Position numbers and translations under genes: made by a program. Source: Chitinophagaceae bacterium (lineage in GTDB: Bacteria; Bacteroidota; Bacteroidia; Chitinophagales; Chitinophagaceae). From it: a stretch of 64,000 nucleotides of DNA. The stretch is from assembly GCA_023957125.1 (NCBI GenBank), contig JAMLHL010000005.1:126061-190060 (forward strand). The letters are read 5' to 3'. The notes beneath the pieces are model-generated. The model saw nothing but the letters and a program-made list of their open reading frames with translations. It was not told the origin of the DNA and made no database searches. Below, in pieces: positions 18,181 through 26,604 of the stretch. Numbering within the stretch: position 1 is the stretch's first letter; each line of letters begins with the position of its first letter.

Positions 18181-18762
18181 ATGAAATCCCTAACCAATCT
18201 GCCTGACCAGCAGTTAATCCACCTCTTTATGAGTGGAGATGCGTCCGCACTTGAGAACCTTATCCTTCGTCACAAGGACAAGATTTACACTTCCATTTTT
18301 CTTCTGGTTAAAGACAAGTACCTGGCGGAAGACATTTTTCAGGATGTTTTCATCAGGGTAATTGACACTATTCGTAGTGGCCGTTATACCGAGGAAGGAA
18401 AGTTTTTGCCCTGGGCTATGCGAATTGCCCACAATTTATGTGTAGATCATTTTCGGAAAGTTAAACGTACCCCTGCCATTAAAACAGGAGACGACCGCGA
18501 CATTTTTGAAGTGCTCAATTTTTCGGAAGATGGCGTTGACCGCCGCATGATGCAGCGTCAAAGCCACAACCGTGTTCGGGAAATGTTGGACCGCCTGCCG
18601 GAAGACCAGCGGGAAGTCATCATTTTAAGACATTATGCCGAATTGAGTTTCAAGGAAATCGCCGCTTTAACCAATTGCAGTATCAATACTGCTTTGGGTC
18701 GTATGCGTTATGGTTTGATCAACCTGCGTAAAATGATGCAGGAAAAGCAAATAGCATTGTAA
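18181..18762 (+). CDS. ECF RNA polymerase sigma factor (sigma-70 family)
   Basis: 193 residues with sigma region 2 (DKIYTSIFLLVKDKYLAEDI, FQDVFIRVIDTI, LPWAMRIAHNLCVDHFRK) and region 4 (LPEDQREVIILRHYAELSFK, then EIAALTNCSINTALGRMRYG). No anti-sigma gene follows: a terminator-like hairpin comes directly after. The protein resembles the stand-alone ECF factors conserved across Bacteroidota rather than the FecI-type factor at 32.7 kb. It has a long leader (about 120 nt) if the promoter at 18022-18053 is used. Regulon unknown. Confidence 0.9.
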   Translation: MKSLTNLPDQQLIHLFMSGDASALENLILRHKDKIYTSIFLLVKDKYLAEDIFQDVFIRVIDTIRSGRYTEEGKFLPWAMRIAHNLCVDHFRKVKRTPAIKTGDDRDIFEVLNFSEDGVDRRMMQRQSHNRVREMLDRLPEDQREVIILRHYAELSFKEIAALTNCSINTALGRMRYGLINLRKMMQEKQIAL

Positions 18763-18783
18763 AAAAAATCTACTTCATCAAAG

Positions 18784-18818
18784 TGGGCTGGATCATTTAC
18801 GATTCAGCCCATTTTATT
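18784..18818. terminator. Bidirectional terminator between convergent genes
   Basis: TGGGCTGGATC (18784-18794)/GATTCAGCCCA (18801-18811), an 11-bp stem with one G-T pair and a 6-nt loop, then TTTTATT. It lies between the ECF sigma gene and the convergent DsbD-N-like gene, whose stop codon it overlaps. Confidence 0.75.
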
Positions 18819-19281
18819 ATCCGCCGATGTTGATCTTAAACGGCACTTCAGCCGGAGGCAGACATTCTTTATCATCGCACACCATAAACTCCACTGAACC
18901 GCCTACCTGAGTCTTTATATTTCTCTTTAATTTTACCAATTGCACAAATTCTACTTTTTTCTCATAATAATTGACGTCTCCCCCCCATACTTCCTCATGC
19001 TTTTTTATCATTTTCCCGATTTCCTTAACGTTGCCGCTTAAATCTACCATCGGGTTTTTAGTGAAAGTAAAAGCGGTGGGTATCGGCCCTTCAACGCCCG
19101 CATTTTGGGCGTAAATGTGGTATTTTCCGTTTATATCGGCCGTGAAACGAATTTCGTAAACGTTATCGGATATTTTCTTTGAATTGAAATTCCAGTTTAC
19201 CATTCTGGCGGAACCGTTTTGCGCAAAGAGGACGCCTGTGCTTAACAAGACGGATGCCATAAGAAATATTAACTTTTGCAT
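18817..19281 (-). CDS. Secreted DsbD N-terminal-domain-like protein
   Basis: 154 residues from the ATG at 19281 (an in-frame TTG at 19290 is less likely). The signal peptide LIFLMASVLLSTGVLFAQ is followed by an immunoglobulin-like domain resembling the periplasmic alpha domain of the thiol-disulfide reductase DsbD: YEIRFTADINGKYHIYAQ, then the C-terminal FMVCDDKECLPPAEVPFKI with a cysteine pair (C-x4-C). The transmembrane and gamma domains of DsbD are absent, so this is a stand-alone domain that may receive electrons from another DsbD/CcdA protein (inference). It lies downstream of purQ on the same strand but functionally unrelated. Confidence 0.75.
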   Translation of the reverse strand: MQKLIFLMASVLLSTGVLFAQNGSARMVNWNFNSKKISDNVYEIRFTADINGKYHIYAQNAGVEGPIPTAFTFTKNPMVDLSGNVKEIGKMIKKHEEVWGGDVNYYEKKVEFVQLVKLKRNIKTQVGGSVEFMVCDDKECLPPAEVPFKINIGG

Positions 19282-19347
19282 AACTACCAAACTTTAACGG
19301 GGTGAACCGGCAAATATCACACAAAAAGACTTAAATATTTGTCAAAG

Positions 19348-20028
19348 TCAGCCTGCGGTTACCATCGCTTCGGCAAAAAGAAGGTCTTTTAATACTTTTC
19401 TGCCGTCCGTATTACCGAGCGCTTCATTGCACGCTCTTTCCGGGTGTGGCATCATACCAAATACATTGCGGGTAGCATTGGTTATCCCGGCTATATTGCG
19501 CAAACTGCCGTTAGGGTTGGCGTCTGCTGTTATTTCACCTGCTTCATTGCAATACCTGTACATCACCTGGTTGTTGTTTTCCAATAGGTCCAGGGTTGCT
19601 TCATCAGCGTAATACCGGCCTTCGCCGTGCGCCAATGGAATTTTCAGGGGTACGCCATCTTCTCCTTTTATGAATATATTTTTGCAGACAAATTTCATGT
19701 TTTCATTACGCAACAATACCCCGGGCAACAGTCCCGCTTCGCAAAGGATTTGAAACCCGTTGCAGACGCCCAATACTTTACCGCCATCTTCCGCAAATCT
19801 GATCACACTTTGCATCATGGGACTGAACCGGGCAATGGCCCCGCATCGCAGGTAATCCCCGTAGGAAAAACCGCCGGGTAATACGATGCAGTCATTGGTA
19901 TTAAAAGCCGACATATCCTCATCTTTGTGCCAAAGTTCAATCACTTCGTACCCGAGATCCTCTCTCAGGGCATCCACCATGTCGCTGTCGCAATTAGACC
20001 CCGGAAACACAACTACGCCGAATTTCAT
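19348..20028 (-). CDS. purQ: Phosphoribosylformylglycinamidine synthase subunit PurQ
   Basis: 226 residues, the glutamine amidotransferase subunit that supplies ammonia to PurL in step 4 of purine synthesis. Motifs: [16 protein letters not shown] at the N terminus, [18 protein letters not shown], the nucleophile cysteine in [18 protein letters not shown], and the His/Glu pair in [10 protein letters not shown]. It is the separate small subunit, as in Gram-positives and Bacteroidota, not the fused PurL. The ATG at 20028 is preceded by a near-ideal promoter (20093-20124), so it is probably transcribed on its own. Confidence 0.95.
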   Translation of the reverse strand: MKFGVVVFPGSNCDSDMVDALREDLGYEVIELWHKDEDMSAFNTNDCIVLPGGFSYGDYLRCGAIARFSPMMQSVIRFAEDGGKVLGVCNGFQILCEAGLLPGVLLRNENMKFVCKNIFIKGEDGVPLKIPLAHGEGRYYADEATLDLLENNNQVMYRYCNEAGEITADANPNGSLRNIAGITNATRNVFGMMPHPERACNEALGNTDGRKVLKDLLFAEAMVTAG

Positions 20029-20092
20029 TTGTATAATTTTTTGTTCTCACCGGATAAGTACCTGCCCGGCATATCCGAAACTTTATGTCAAT

Positions 20093-20124
20093 GCAAAGTT
20101 AGTTCCTTGCGCGGATATGGCAAA
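20093..20124 (-). promoter_or_regulatory. Promoter of purQ
   Basis: On the minus strand TTTG (20124-20121), exactly 19 bp, and TAACTTTGC (20101-20093): a perfect Bacteroidota primary promoter. The leader would be about 60 nt. No purine riboswitch is recognisable in it. Confidence 0.82.
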
Positions 20125-20151
20125 CTGGAAGAGCCGGAGGCGCGCACCCCG

Positions 20152-20184
20152 ATTCTCGCTCCACCCACGCTATTCCGGCCAGTG
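20152..20184 (+). repeat. Truncated third copy of the double-hairpin element
   Basis: ATTCTCGC (20152-20159), a 15-nt spacer TCCACCCACGCTATT and CCGGCCAGTG (20175-20184) match, in the same order and spacing, the left end of copy 2: ATTTTCGC, a 15-nt spacer starting TCCACC and ending ATT, CCGGTCGGTG. The complementary arm and the second hairpin are missing, so this is a degenerate half-element in the 226-bp gap between purQ and the toxin-antitoxin pair. Confidence 0.5.
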
Positions 20185-20254
20185 GAACCTGATTTTGGAT
20201 GATAAATAAATATTTATTCAAAAAATGTAGAAAAAAACTTTTAAACCCGGACAA

Positions 20255-20815
20255 ATGACCGTAAATTTGGGACTAAATACAAGCGTTGTGGTAAACAAAA
20301 ACGATCATCCCGTAGCTGAGGTCCCCATTGTGGAAGAACCCCCTGCTTTATATTATACCGGCAGCAATTCAATGCTCCAGGATTTTATTGAAAAAACGAT
20401 CCGGGTATTAGGAATGTCCGGCCTTCCTTCCTTTTCAAAAATCCGCAATACCACTGATTTTATTTCCGTGATCAGATCCGGAATACCCAAAACAGCATTA
20501 GATAACTTGTTAAGCAATACCGGACTTACGGTTACCGAAATATCAAAGATCATCCGAACTTCGGACCGCACGCTTAGAAGATACACAACCGCACAAAAGT
20601 TAAGCCCCGAACAATCCGAGCGGCTTATAGAACTGGCCAGGCTATACAGCCGCGGAGAACAGGTGTTTGATGGGATGGACAACTTCAGAAAATGGATGAA
20701 CAGTACAGTGATGGCGCTTGGTAATAAAAAACCCAAAGAGTATCTGGATACTTCCATCGGGATTGATTTATTGATGGATGAGCTTGGAAAAATTGAGCAT
20801 GGAATCTTTGCGTAA
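20255..20815 (+). CDS. Xre/ParS-type antitoxin of a Xre-RES system
   Basis: 186 residues. A variable N terminus (NKNDHPVAEVPIVEEPP) is followed by an Xre-like helix-turn-helix with SGIPKTALDNLLSNTGLTVT, then EISKIIRTSDRTLRRY. The C-terminal DUF2384/ParS toxin-binding domain contains LSPEQSERLIELARLYSRGE, FDGMDNFRKWM and ALGNKKPKEYL. It neutralises the RES toxin and usually represses its own operon. The stop codon TAA and the toxin ATG share one nucleotide (TAATG at 20813-20817), giving translational coupling. This organisation is standard for the family. Confidence 0.92.
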   Translation: MTVNLGLNTSVVVNKNDHPVAEVPIVEEPPALYYTGSNSMLQDFIEKTIRVLGMSGLPSFSKIRNTTDFISVIRSGIPKTALDNLLSNTGLTVTEISKIIRTSDRTLRRYTTAQKLSPEQSERLIELARLYSRGEQVFDGMDNFRKWMNSTVMALGNKKPKEYLDTSIGIDLLMDELGKIEHGIFA

Positions 20816-21273
20816 TGAGAAAGGTTTACCGCATCAGCAAATGTATTTATATAGACGACATGAAGGGCACCGGGGCTGCAACTTATGGTGGTCGCTGGCA
20901 TAGCAAGGGTGTAAATATCCTTTACACGGCGTCAACTTCTTCCCTCGCGCTGTTGGAAAGTATTGTTCATCTTTCGGGTATTCCTGCGATTGATTATTGC
21001 ATGGCCTGTTTTGAGATCCCCGAAGACAAAATTATACAGGTAGATATACATCGTTTGCCTGAAGGCTGGAATGCTAATCCTGCTTCGGGAGAGACGGTCA
21101 TTTTTGGAGATCGTTTTATACGGCAAAACCAATACCTGGGTCTTGAAGTTCCCTCCGTTATCATGCCGGAGGAAACCAATATTTTATTGAATCCAAAGCA
21201 CGTTGATTTTCCAGAGGTGAAGGTAATTTATAAAAGGAAGATACCCCTTGATGAGCGCTTTTTTAAAACATGA
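20815..21273 (+). CDS. RES-domain toxin
   Basis: 152 residues, full length for RES toxins, which deplete NAD+ and have an ADP-ribosyltransferase-like fold. Named residues are visible: Arg in VYRISKCIYI, GRWHSKGVNILYTASTSSLA, Glu in ALLESIVHL, and a later serine-bearing PSVIMPEETNILLNP segment. The protein appears intact. Its stop abuts that of the convergent M16 protease gene (21274) with no intergenic space, so read-through regulation or antisense overlap of mRNAs is likely. Confidence 0.92.
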   Translation: MRKVYRISKCIYIDDMKGTGAATYGGRWHSKGVNILYTASTSSLALLESIVHLSGIPAIDYCMACFEIPEDKIIQVDIHRLPEGWNANPASGETVIFGDRFIRQNQYLGLEVPSVIMPEETNILLNPKHVDFPEVKVIYKRKIPLDERFFKT

Positions 21274-22638
21274 TTATTGTTGCTCTTTTATAGCCTTTTC
21301 ATCCCCTACCATCACGATGGTCATTTTTTCTACCGGCAGGTATTTTTGAGCGAGGTCACTGATCTGCCGGGATGTAACGGAATATATATTTTTGACCCGG
21401 TTGGTCAGGTAGCTGTCATCCAATCCGTACAGGTCCAGGAAGTTGAGCTGACTGATGATTCCTTTAGGACTGGAATTTTGCAATACAAAGATACCTGCCA
21501 TGTACCGTTGGATCCCGGTAAGTTCTTCAATGCCGGGTGGTTCATTTTGCAGTTTCCCGATCTCATTTTTGATCTCCCTGATGGCGGCCATGGTATGTTC
21601 GCTGGTAATATCGGCCTGTTCAAACCATGTTGCGGCACCCGGATGAACGGAGAAGCCGCTGAAAGGGGAGTAAGTGTAGCCTTTATTTTCCCTGATATTG
21701 CCGGTTATCCTGGAAGCAAAGGAGCCGCCCAGCAGGCTGTTCATGACGGTTAGTGCAAGATAATCAGGATTATGGGGTGTGATCACGGGCAGCCCCATGA
21801 TTACGGTTGTTTGTGGGGCGCCTTTCCGATCCACTATGGTAGTACCCGGAACGGGGGTATAATGAATGACAGGATACGCCGGCGCCGGCCCGGGCTTCCA
21901 TTTACTGAAAGAAGTAGCGGCAGCTTCAGCGGCAGCAACCTCATCAAACCTGCCTGCAACATACAATACTGCTCTTTGGGCCCCCATATTATTCTTATAA
22001 AAAGTTTGGGCATCTTCCAGTTTGTATCCATCCAGCATGGCTTCGGTTGGAAAAGTGTTGCCATAGGAAGCGGAGTCGTACATCAGTTTGTCAAATCTTT
22101 CGTTTGCAATATCCTGTGGTACGGTTTTGCTCAGCGCCAGGCTTCTTTTTAAGTCCGCTTTGAGCCGGTTTAATTCTTTGGCAGGCAGCGCGGGGTTAAT
22201 GGCTAAGTCGGCAATCAGTTTTATCAGATCGGGAGCATATTCCGATAGGGAGGAACCGCTGATGAAAAACTGGTCATCACCGGCGGCTACCGAAATCTCA
22301 CCTCCCATTCCGGCTACCTTTTTTGCCAGTTCCGTTGCATTCAACGAGGGGGTGCCTTCATTCATTAAACGCGCTAACAAACGGGCCAGCCATATCTGAT
22401 GAGCCGATTCGTGTACCTTGCCTGTTTTTATAATAAGATTCACATATACCTTGGGAGTGGCGCCATATGGCACCATAATAGTACGCATACCATTCGGCAG
22501 GGCCGCCTGCTTTTTCGCGGGGATCACAAAGTCTTTGGGCGTACCGCCGGATGGTGGCGTTTGTTTTTGAGCGAAAATACCTACGGATATCAGTACCGTT
22601 GACACCGTTAACAATAAATGAGATAAAATATTTTTCAT
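21274..22638 (-). CDS. M16-family peptidase-like protein lacking the zinc motif (non-catalytic partner)
   Basis: 454 residues with signal peptide (LLLTVSTVLISVGIFAQ). The M16 fold is clear (AALPNGMRTIMVPYGATPKV, GTPSLNATELAKKVAGMG, NSLLGGSFASRITGNIRENK, GYTYSPFSGFS), but where catalytic members have HxxEH the sequence reads ARLLARLMNEG, so it cannot bind zinc in the usual way. The C-terminal R/Y pair (R..GYTYS) that binds substrate is retained. This is the classic inactive half of a two-protein M16 peptidase. The active partner is directly upstream in the operon, 26 nt away. The location is periplasmic. Confidence 0.88.
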   Translation of the reverse strand: MKNILSHLLLTVSTVLISVGIFAQKQTPPSGGTPKDFVIPAKKQAALPNGMRTIMVPYGATPKVYVNLIIKTGKVHESAHQIWLARLLARLMNEGTPSLNATELAKKVAGMGGEISVAAGDDQFFISGSSLSEYAPDLIKLIADLAINPALPAKELNRLKADLKRSLALSKTVPQDIANERFDKLMYDSASYGNTFPTEAMLDGYKLEDAQTFYKNNMGAQRAVLYVAGRFDEVAAAEAAATSFSKWKPGPAPAYPVIHYTPVPGTTIVDRKGAPQTTVIMGLPVITPHNPDYLALTVMNSLLGGSFASRITGNIRENKGYTYSPFSGFSVHPGAATWFEQADITSEHTMAAIREIKNEIGKLQNEPPGIEELTGIQRYMAGIFVLQNSSPKGIISQLNFLDLYGLDDSYLTNRVKNIYSVTSRQISDLAQKYLPVEKMTIVMVGDEKAIKEQQ

Positions 22639-22664
22639 CTGTTGTTTTTTAAACTATATAAAAA

Positions 22665-24017
22665 TTACTCCCCCGTTTTGGGCTCGATGATCAGGATGGT
22701 TCTGTTGGTGGGCCGTAAATATTCCTTCACCGTTTTTTTGATCAGTTCCGGGGTTACTTTCTTAAATGCCGCTTCCAGGGTATTGATTTTACCCGGGTTG
22801 TTGTCAAACAATGCGAAGGATGCAAGGAGGTCAACTTTTCCTATACCAAAATATTCATCGAGGTCATCATAGAGTTGGGAACGCATTTTGATCAGCGCCA
22901 GATCCAGATCGGCCCGGGTGATATGCGACAAGTCGTTTACCGCCTGGTCAAACCGGGCAATAATACTATCGGCTTTAACAGAGGAATCGTAAATACAATC
23001 CGCCATCCAAACCATGGGTCCATTATAGTTGAACATATTGCCCAGGTAATTGATACCGCCATTGATGCCCGATGTGTAGCCATGTTGCTGAACCAGCAAC
23101 TGGTATAGTTTGCTGTCTTTCCCCTGCACCAGCATCTGATCAATCAATCCCATAGCATAATATTCAGGCGTATTTTTCCCTGGCATTTTGTAGGCGATGG
23201 CAATGGCCGGTTTGTTGGCAAGCGTGTCTTGCTTAACAAAGCGTTGTTCCTGTTGCTGGCGGGGTTCCGAAATGTCGGGCAAAGGAGGTATGGTTGCCGC
23301 GGGAATTGCGCTGAAATACTGCTCAATCCATTTTTTAGCGAGAGCCGGATCAAAATCGCCGACAATAGCCAAAACCGCATTATTGGGTGCGTAATAGGTT
23401 TTGAAAAAAGACTTTACATCCTCAAGATTGGCTGCATCCAGATCTTTCAGATCGCCATAAAAATTATGGGCGTTGTACCAGTTTTTATTGGCGTATTGCG
23501 GCATATCCAACCAGGGAAATCCTCCATAAGGCTGATTGAGCACATTCACCTTCACTTCATTTTTCACTACGCCCTGCTGATTGGTCAGATTCTCTTGCGT
23601 GATATCCAATCCTTTCATCCGGTCGGCCTCGGCCCACAATCCAGTCTCCAGTTTGTGAGCGGGCAATACTTCAAAATAGTTGGTGAAGTCAAATCTTGTG
23701 GAGCCGTTCAGGATACCGCCGTTCTGCTGCACCAGTTTAATAAATTCCATCTTGCCGAGATTTTGTGATCCCTGGAACATCATGTGTTCAAACAGGTGGG
23801 CAAATCCCGTCCGGTCTTTTGGCTCTATACGAAACCCAATATTATAATATACGCCGATGGCTACTACAGGCGCTGTTTTATCGGGCGACAGCACTACTTT
23901 CAGCCCATTCTCCAGTTTGTAATATTCTACGGGTACATTCAATGTTTGCGCTGTTGATGTAATAGAATACATCACGAATGCTGCCATAATGCCTGCCCGT
24001 AAAAATGCATTTTTCAT
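22665..24017 (-). CDS. M16-family zinc metallopeptidase (catalytic subunit)
   Basis: 450 residues, signal peptide ending ...YSITSTAQTLN. The inverted zinc motif HLFEHMMFQGSQNLG is intact, and the downstream glutamate lies in ENLTNQQGVVKNEVK. The C-terminal half has LIDQMLVQGKDSKLYQLL and GYTSGINGG. Together with the next gene it forms the two-chain clam-shell peptidase typical of bacterial M16B enzymes, degrading peptides in the periplasm. It is first in the operon, with a good promoter at 24062-24092. The substrate is unknown. Confidence 0.92.
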   Translation of the reverse strand: MKNAFLRAGIMAAFVMYSITSTAQTLNVPVEYYKLENGLKVVLSPDKTAPVVAIGVYYNIGFRIEPKDRTGFAHLFEHMMFQGSQNLGKMEFIKLVQQNGGILNGSTRFDFTNYFEVLPAHKLETGLWAEADRMKGLDITQENLTNQQGVVKNEVKVNVLNQPYGGFPWLDMPQYANKNWYNAHNFYGDLKDLDAANLEDVKSFFKTYYAPNNAVLAIVGDFDPALAKKWIEQYFSAIPAATIPPLPDISEPRQQQEQRFVKQDTLANKPAIAIAYKMPGKNTPEYYAMGLIDQMLVQGKDSKLYQLLVQQHGYTSGINGGINYLGNMFNYNGPMVWMADCIYDSSVKADSIIARFDQAVNDLSHITRADLDLALIKMRSQLYDDLDEYFGIGKVDLLASFALFDNNPGKINTLEAAFKKVTPELIKKTVKEYLRPTNRTILIIEPKTGE

Positions 24018-24061
24018 AATGCTTGGTTATATGCGGTTAAAAAACAGATCTGTGTCTTTAT

Positions 24062-24092
24062 GAAAGATAAGGATTACAGATCCCATAACAAA
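24062..24092 (-). promoter_or_regulatory. Promoter of the M16 operon
   Basis: The minus strand has TTTG (24092-24089), a 19-bp spacer and TATCTTTC (24069-24062), one mismatch from TAnnTTTG, about 45 nt before the ATG at 24017. Confidence 0.6.
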
Positions 24093-24141
24093 GTTGTTAC
24101 AATTTTATGAAAACCGGTAATTGAATTATGAATTATCAGGT

Positions 24142-24275
24142 ATAAAATCCATTATCCCGAATTTTCGCTCCACCTGTGGCATTCCGGTCGGTGTGACACC
24201 GACCGGTAGTGAGTTCTACAGGCGGGTGTCACCCGCCTGCGAAAATACGGGACGTGCCCATAAAATCCATTATCC
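24142..24275 (-). repeat. Double-hairpin element, copy 2, with flanking direct repeats
   Basis: Same structure as copy 1 but inverted: CCGGTCGGTG (24184-24193)/CACCGACCGG (24197-24206), a 12-nt spacer TAGTGAGTTCTA, then CAGGCGGGTG (24219-24228)/CACCCGCCTG (24230-24239). Outer arms ATTTTCGC (24161-24168)/GCGAAAAT (24239-24246) again leave 15 nt on the CCGG side and none on the other. The 102-bp unit lies between exact 16-bp direct repeats (24142-24157 and 24260-24275, ATAAAATCCATTATCC), unrelated to those of copy 1. It fills much of the 336-bp gap between the M16 operon and the LacI gene. Confidence 0.85.
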
Positions 24276-24296
24276 AGAAAATATAAATGATATTTT

Positions 24297-24315
24297 ATAG
24301 CTTTAGAAAAGCTAT
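24297..24315 (+). promoter_or_regulatory. Candidate operator upstream of the LacI-type gene
   Basis: ATAGCTTT (24297-24304), AGA, AAAGCTAT (24308-24315) is a perfect 8-bp inverted repeat, 38 nt before the LacI-family ATG. It overlaps a possible -7 box TATCTTTC (24313-24320). The size and symmetry suit a LacI-family autoregulatory site; this is inference. Confidence 0.4.
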
Positions 24316-24353
24316 CTTTCAATTGAAAAAGGACGCAAAAACAGGAGTTCGGG

Positions 24354-25367
24354 ATGAAAAAGGGGATCACCTTAAAAGATTTAGCCAAAAAGTTGAATAT
24401 GTCGGTGTCAACGGTTTCAAAATCGCTGAACAACGATCAGGCTATCAGCCCTCTCACCAAAGAACGCGTAAAAGAGCTTGCAGCCAAATGGAACTATGTA
24501 GCGAATGAATCCGCCCGGCATTTCAAGCTGAATAAAAGTTTCACGATAGGTTTTATCTTACCTGATCTGCGCGATCCCTTTTTTGTAGAAGCCATAAATG
24601 GTATTGAGGAAGTGGCTGGCGCCGAAAAATATAATATCATCCTCGCCCAATCGCATGAAAATACCTGTAAAGAAGAAAGCATCGTAAATATGATGATCCG
24701 GAATCGGGTGGACGGTTTAATTGCGGCCGTTACCAAGAATACGATAGACATGACCTTGTTTGAGAAATTCAGAACAGTGGGGATCCCGGTTATTTATATT
24801 GTAAGAGAACCCCGGAATGACGGTTTTAACTATGTTTCAATCAATAACGTGGAAGGAGCATTCAAGGCAACGGATTTCCTGATAAAAAAAGGACACCGCC
24901 GGATTGCGCATATCATGGGCCCCCGGACCATGCCCATAGCGATGGCCCGTTTTGAGGGTTACCGGCAGGCTTTACTTAAAAGTAAGATCCCTTTTGATGA
25001 GAAATTAGTTAAATCCGTTGATTTTACAGAAAAGGAAACGGAAAAAGCAATGGTGGAACTGATGAAGCTGGATCCTTTTCCAACCGCTGTGTTCACCTTT
25101 AAGAATGATATTACTTTAGATGCGATCGTCTTTTTGAAGAAAAAATATAAAGCGAGGCTGGATTGCATTGACTTTACGGATTTTGGAAACCTACCGGTTT
25201 TTAAATATCTCGAATACAAGCCGGTAGCTTCCGTTAAAGAAGATTTTTTTGAAATGGGCAGGCAGGCCGCATTATTACTTTTTGAGATAATTAACGATAA
25301 CAGGCAGGATACGGAAAAAACTTTCAGGGGGGTCAAAATTCCATGCAAGGTGATCATTAACCGATAG
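24354..25367 (+). CDS. LacI-family transcriptional regulator
   Basis: 337 residues: N-terminal LacI helix-turn-helix (ITLKDLAKKLNMSVSTVSKS, LNNDQAISPLTKERVKELAA) and hinge, then a periplasmic-binding-protein-like effector domain (TIGFILPDLRDPFFVEAING, RVDGLIAAV, GHRRIAHIMGP). It is the first gene of the sugar block and presumably controls the downstream oxidoreductases, symporter and nag genes. A spacing of 143 nt before the next gene leaves room for a separate promoter. The effector is unknown; an amino-sugar derivative or keto-sugar would fit the neighbours. Confidence 0.92.
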   Translation: MKKGITLKDLAKKLNMSVSTVSKSLNNDQAISPLTKERVKELAAKWNYVANESARHFKLNKSFTIGFILPDLRDPFFVEAINGIEEVAGAEKYNIILAQSHENTCKEESIVNMMIRNRVDGLIAAVTKNTIDMTLFEKFRTVGIPVIYIVREPRNDGFNYVSINNVEGAFKATDFLIKKGHRRIAHIMGPRTMPIAMARFEGYRQALLKSKIPFDEKLVKSVDFTEKETEKAMVELMKLDPFPTAVFTFKNDITLDAIVFLKKKYKARLDCIDFTDFGNLPVFKYLEYKPVASVKEDFFEMGRQAALLLFEIINDNRQDTEKTFRGVKIPCKVIINR

Positions 25368-25510
25368 TATATTTCAGAGATCCGCTTTCCTTTTTCCTGT
25401 TTTGTTAACAATTTCAAACGTTGTAATAGATTATTTAATCACCGCATCACACTGTTTCCTCTGTTTGTAAGGTTATTTTAAATAAGTTTGGTAAAATAAC
25501 AACCAGGTTT

Positions 25511-26563
25511 ATGAAATCATTGTATGATCGCAGGCGTTTTATCAAAACCACCGCCGCAGCGGGCGCCGGATTAGGATTTGCCGGCAGCGTTCTTCCCCTG
25601 TTTGGCAGAAATTTTTCACAACAAGGGAAAAGAGTGGGGATCATCGGTCTTGATACTTCCCACAGCGTTGCGTTTACCAAAGTGTTTAACAAAGAAGATC
25701 CGGAGGCCGTTTACCGGGGTTATAAAATCGTGGCGGCTTACCCCCAGGGCAGTTTGGATATTGAGTCGTCGGTAAGCCGTATTCCCGATTATACGGAGCA
25801 GGTGAAAAAGATGGGGGTGGAAATTGTGAATAGTATAGACGATCTTCTCAAGAAGGTGGATGTTGTATTGCTGGAAACCAACGATGGACGGCGGCACCTG
25901 GAACAGGCTATTCCCGTATTCAAAGCAGGCAAAACGCTGTTTATTGATAAACCCATTACGGCTTCACTTACTGATGGTATCGTTGTTTTTGAACTGGCAA
26001 AGCATTATAAGGTACCGGTTTTTTCTTCCTCTTCTTTGCGTTTTATGCCCACAGCACAGGAGGTGGTAAACGGGAAGATAGGGAAGGTATTGGGCGCTGA
26101 TACGTATAGCCCCTGTTCGCTGGAAAAAACGCACCCTGATTTTTTCTGGTATGGAATACATGGGGTGGAGATCTTATACACCGTGATGGGAACCGGGTGC
26201 AGGGAGCTCCAGAGAGTGCATACGGAGGGCACTGATGTAGCTACCGGTATATGGGAAGATGGAAGGATTGGCGTTTTCAGGGGAACCCGTACAGGAAAGC
26301 ATTTCTATGGGGGAACAGCCTATGGTGAAAACGGGAATTCTGTTTTAGGACCCTATGGTGGCTACGAATCGCTACTGGTAGAGATTGTGAAATTTTTTGA
26401 AACCGGAGCCGTTCCGGTAAAACCGGAGGAAACTTTGGAGATGTTGGCTTTTATGGAAGCTGCTGACGAAAGCAAACGCAGGAATGGGGCATCGGTGAAA
26501 CTGGCAGGGGTTCGGGATCGCGCGGAAAAAGCGGCCATGAAAAAATTAAAACAATTGATTTAG
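25511..26563 (+). CDS. Tat-exported Gfo/Idh/MocA-family protein
   Basis: 350 residues. The N terminus DRRRFIKTTAAAGAGLGFAG carries a twin-arginine signal, so the folded, cofactor-loaded protein goes to the periplasm. A Rossmann-like start (RVGIIGLDTSHSVAFTK) and the family hallmark region GKTLFIDKPITASL (EKP replaced by DKP) follow. The catalytic-domain helix FFWYGIHGVEILYTVMG retains a histidine at the expected place. The glycine pattern GLDTSH differs from the usual GxGxxG, so NAD(P) binding may be altered. It is the first of two adjacent oxidoreductases. Substrate unknown. Confidence 0.85.
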   Translation: MKSLYDRRRFIKTTAAAGAGLGFAGSVLPLFGRNFSQQGKRVGIIGLDTSHSVAFTKVFNKEDPEAVYRGYKIVAAYPQGSLDIESSVSRIPDYTEQVKKMGVEIVNSIDDLLKKVDVVLLETNDGRRHLEQAIPVFKAGKTLFIDKPITASLTDGIVVFELAKHYKVPVFSSSSLRFMPTAQEVVNGKIGKVLGADTYSPCSLEKTHPDFFWYGIHGVEILYTVMGTGCRELQRVHTEGTDVATGIWEDGRIGVFRGTRTGKHFYGGTAYGENGNSVLGPYGGYESLLVEIVKFFETGAVPVKPEETLEMLAFMEAADESKRRNGASVKLAGVRDRAEKAAMKKLKQLI

Positions 26564-26604
26564 ATCCACTTCCCTTTTTGTGGCCGTATAAATCTTATAA
26601 TAAC

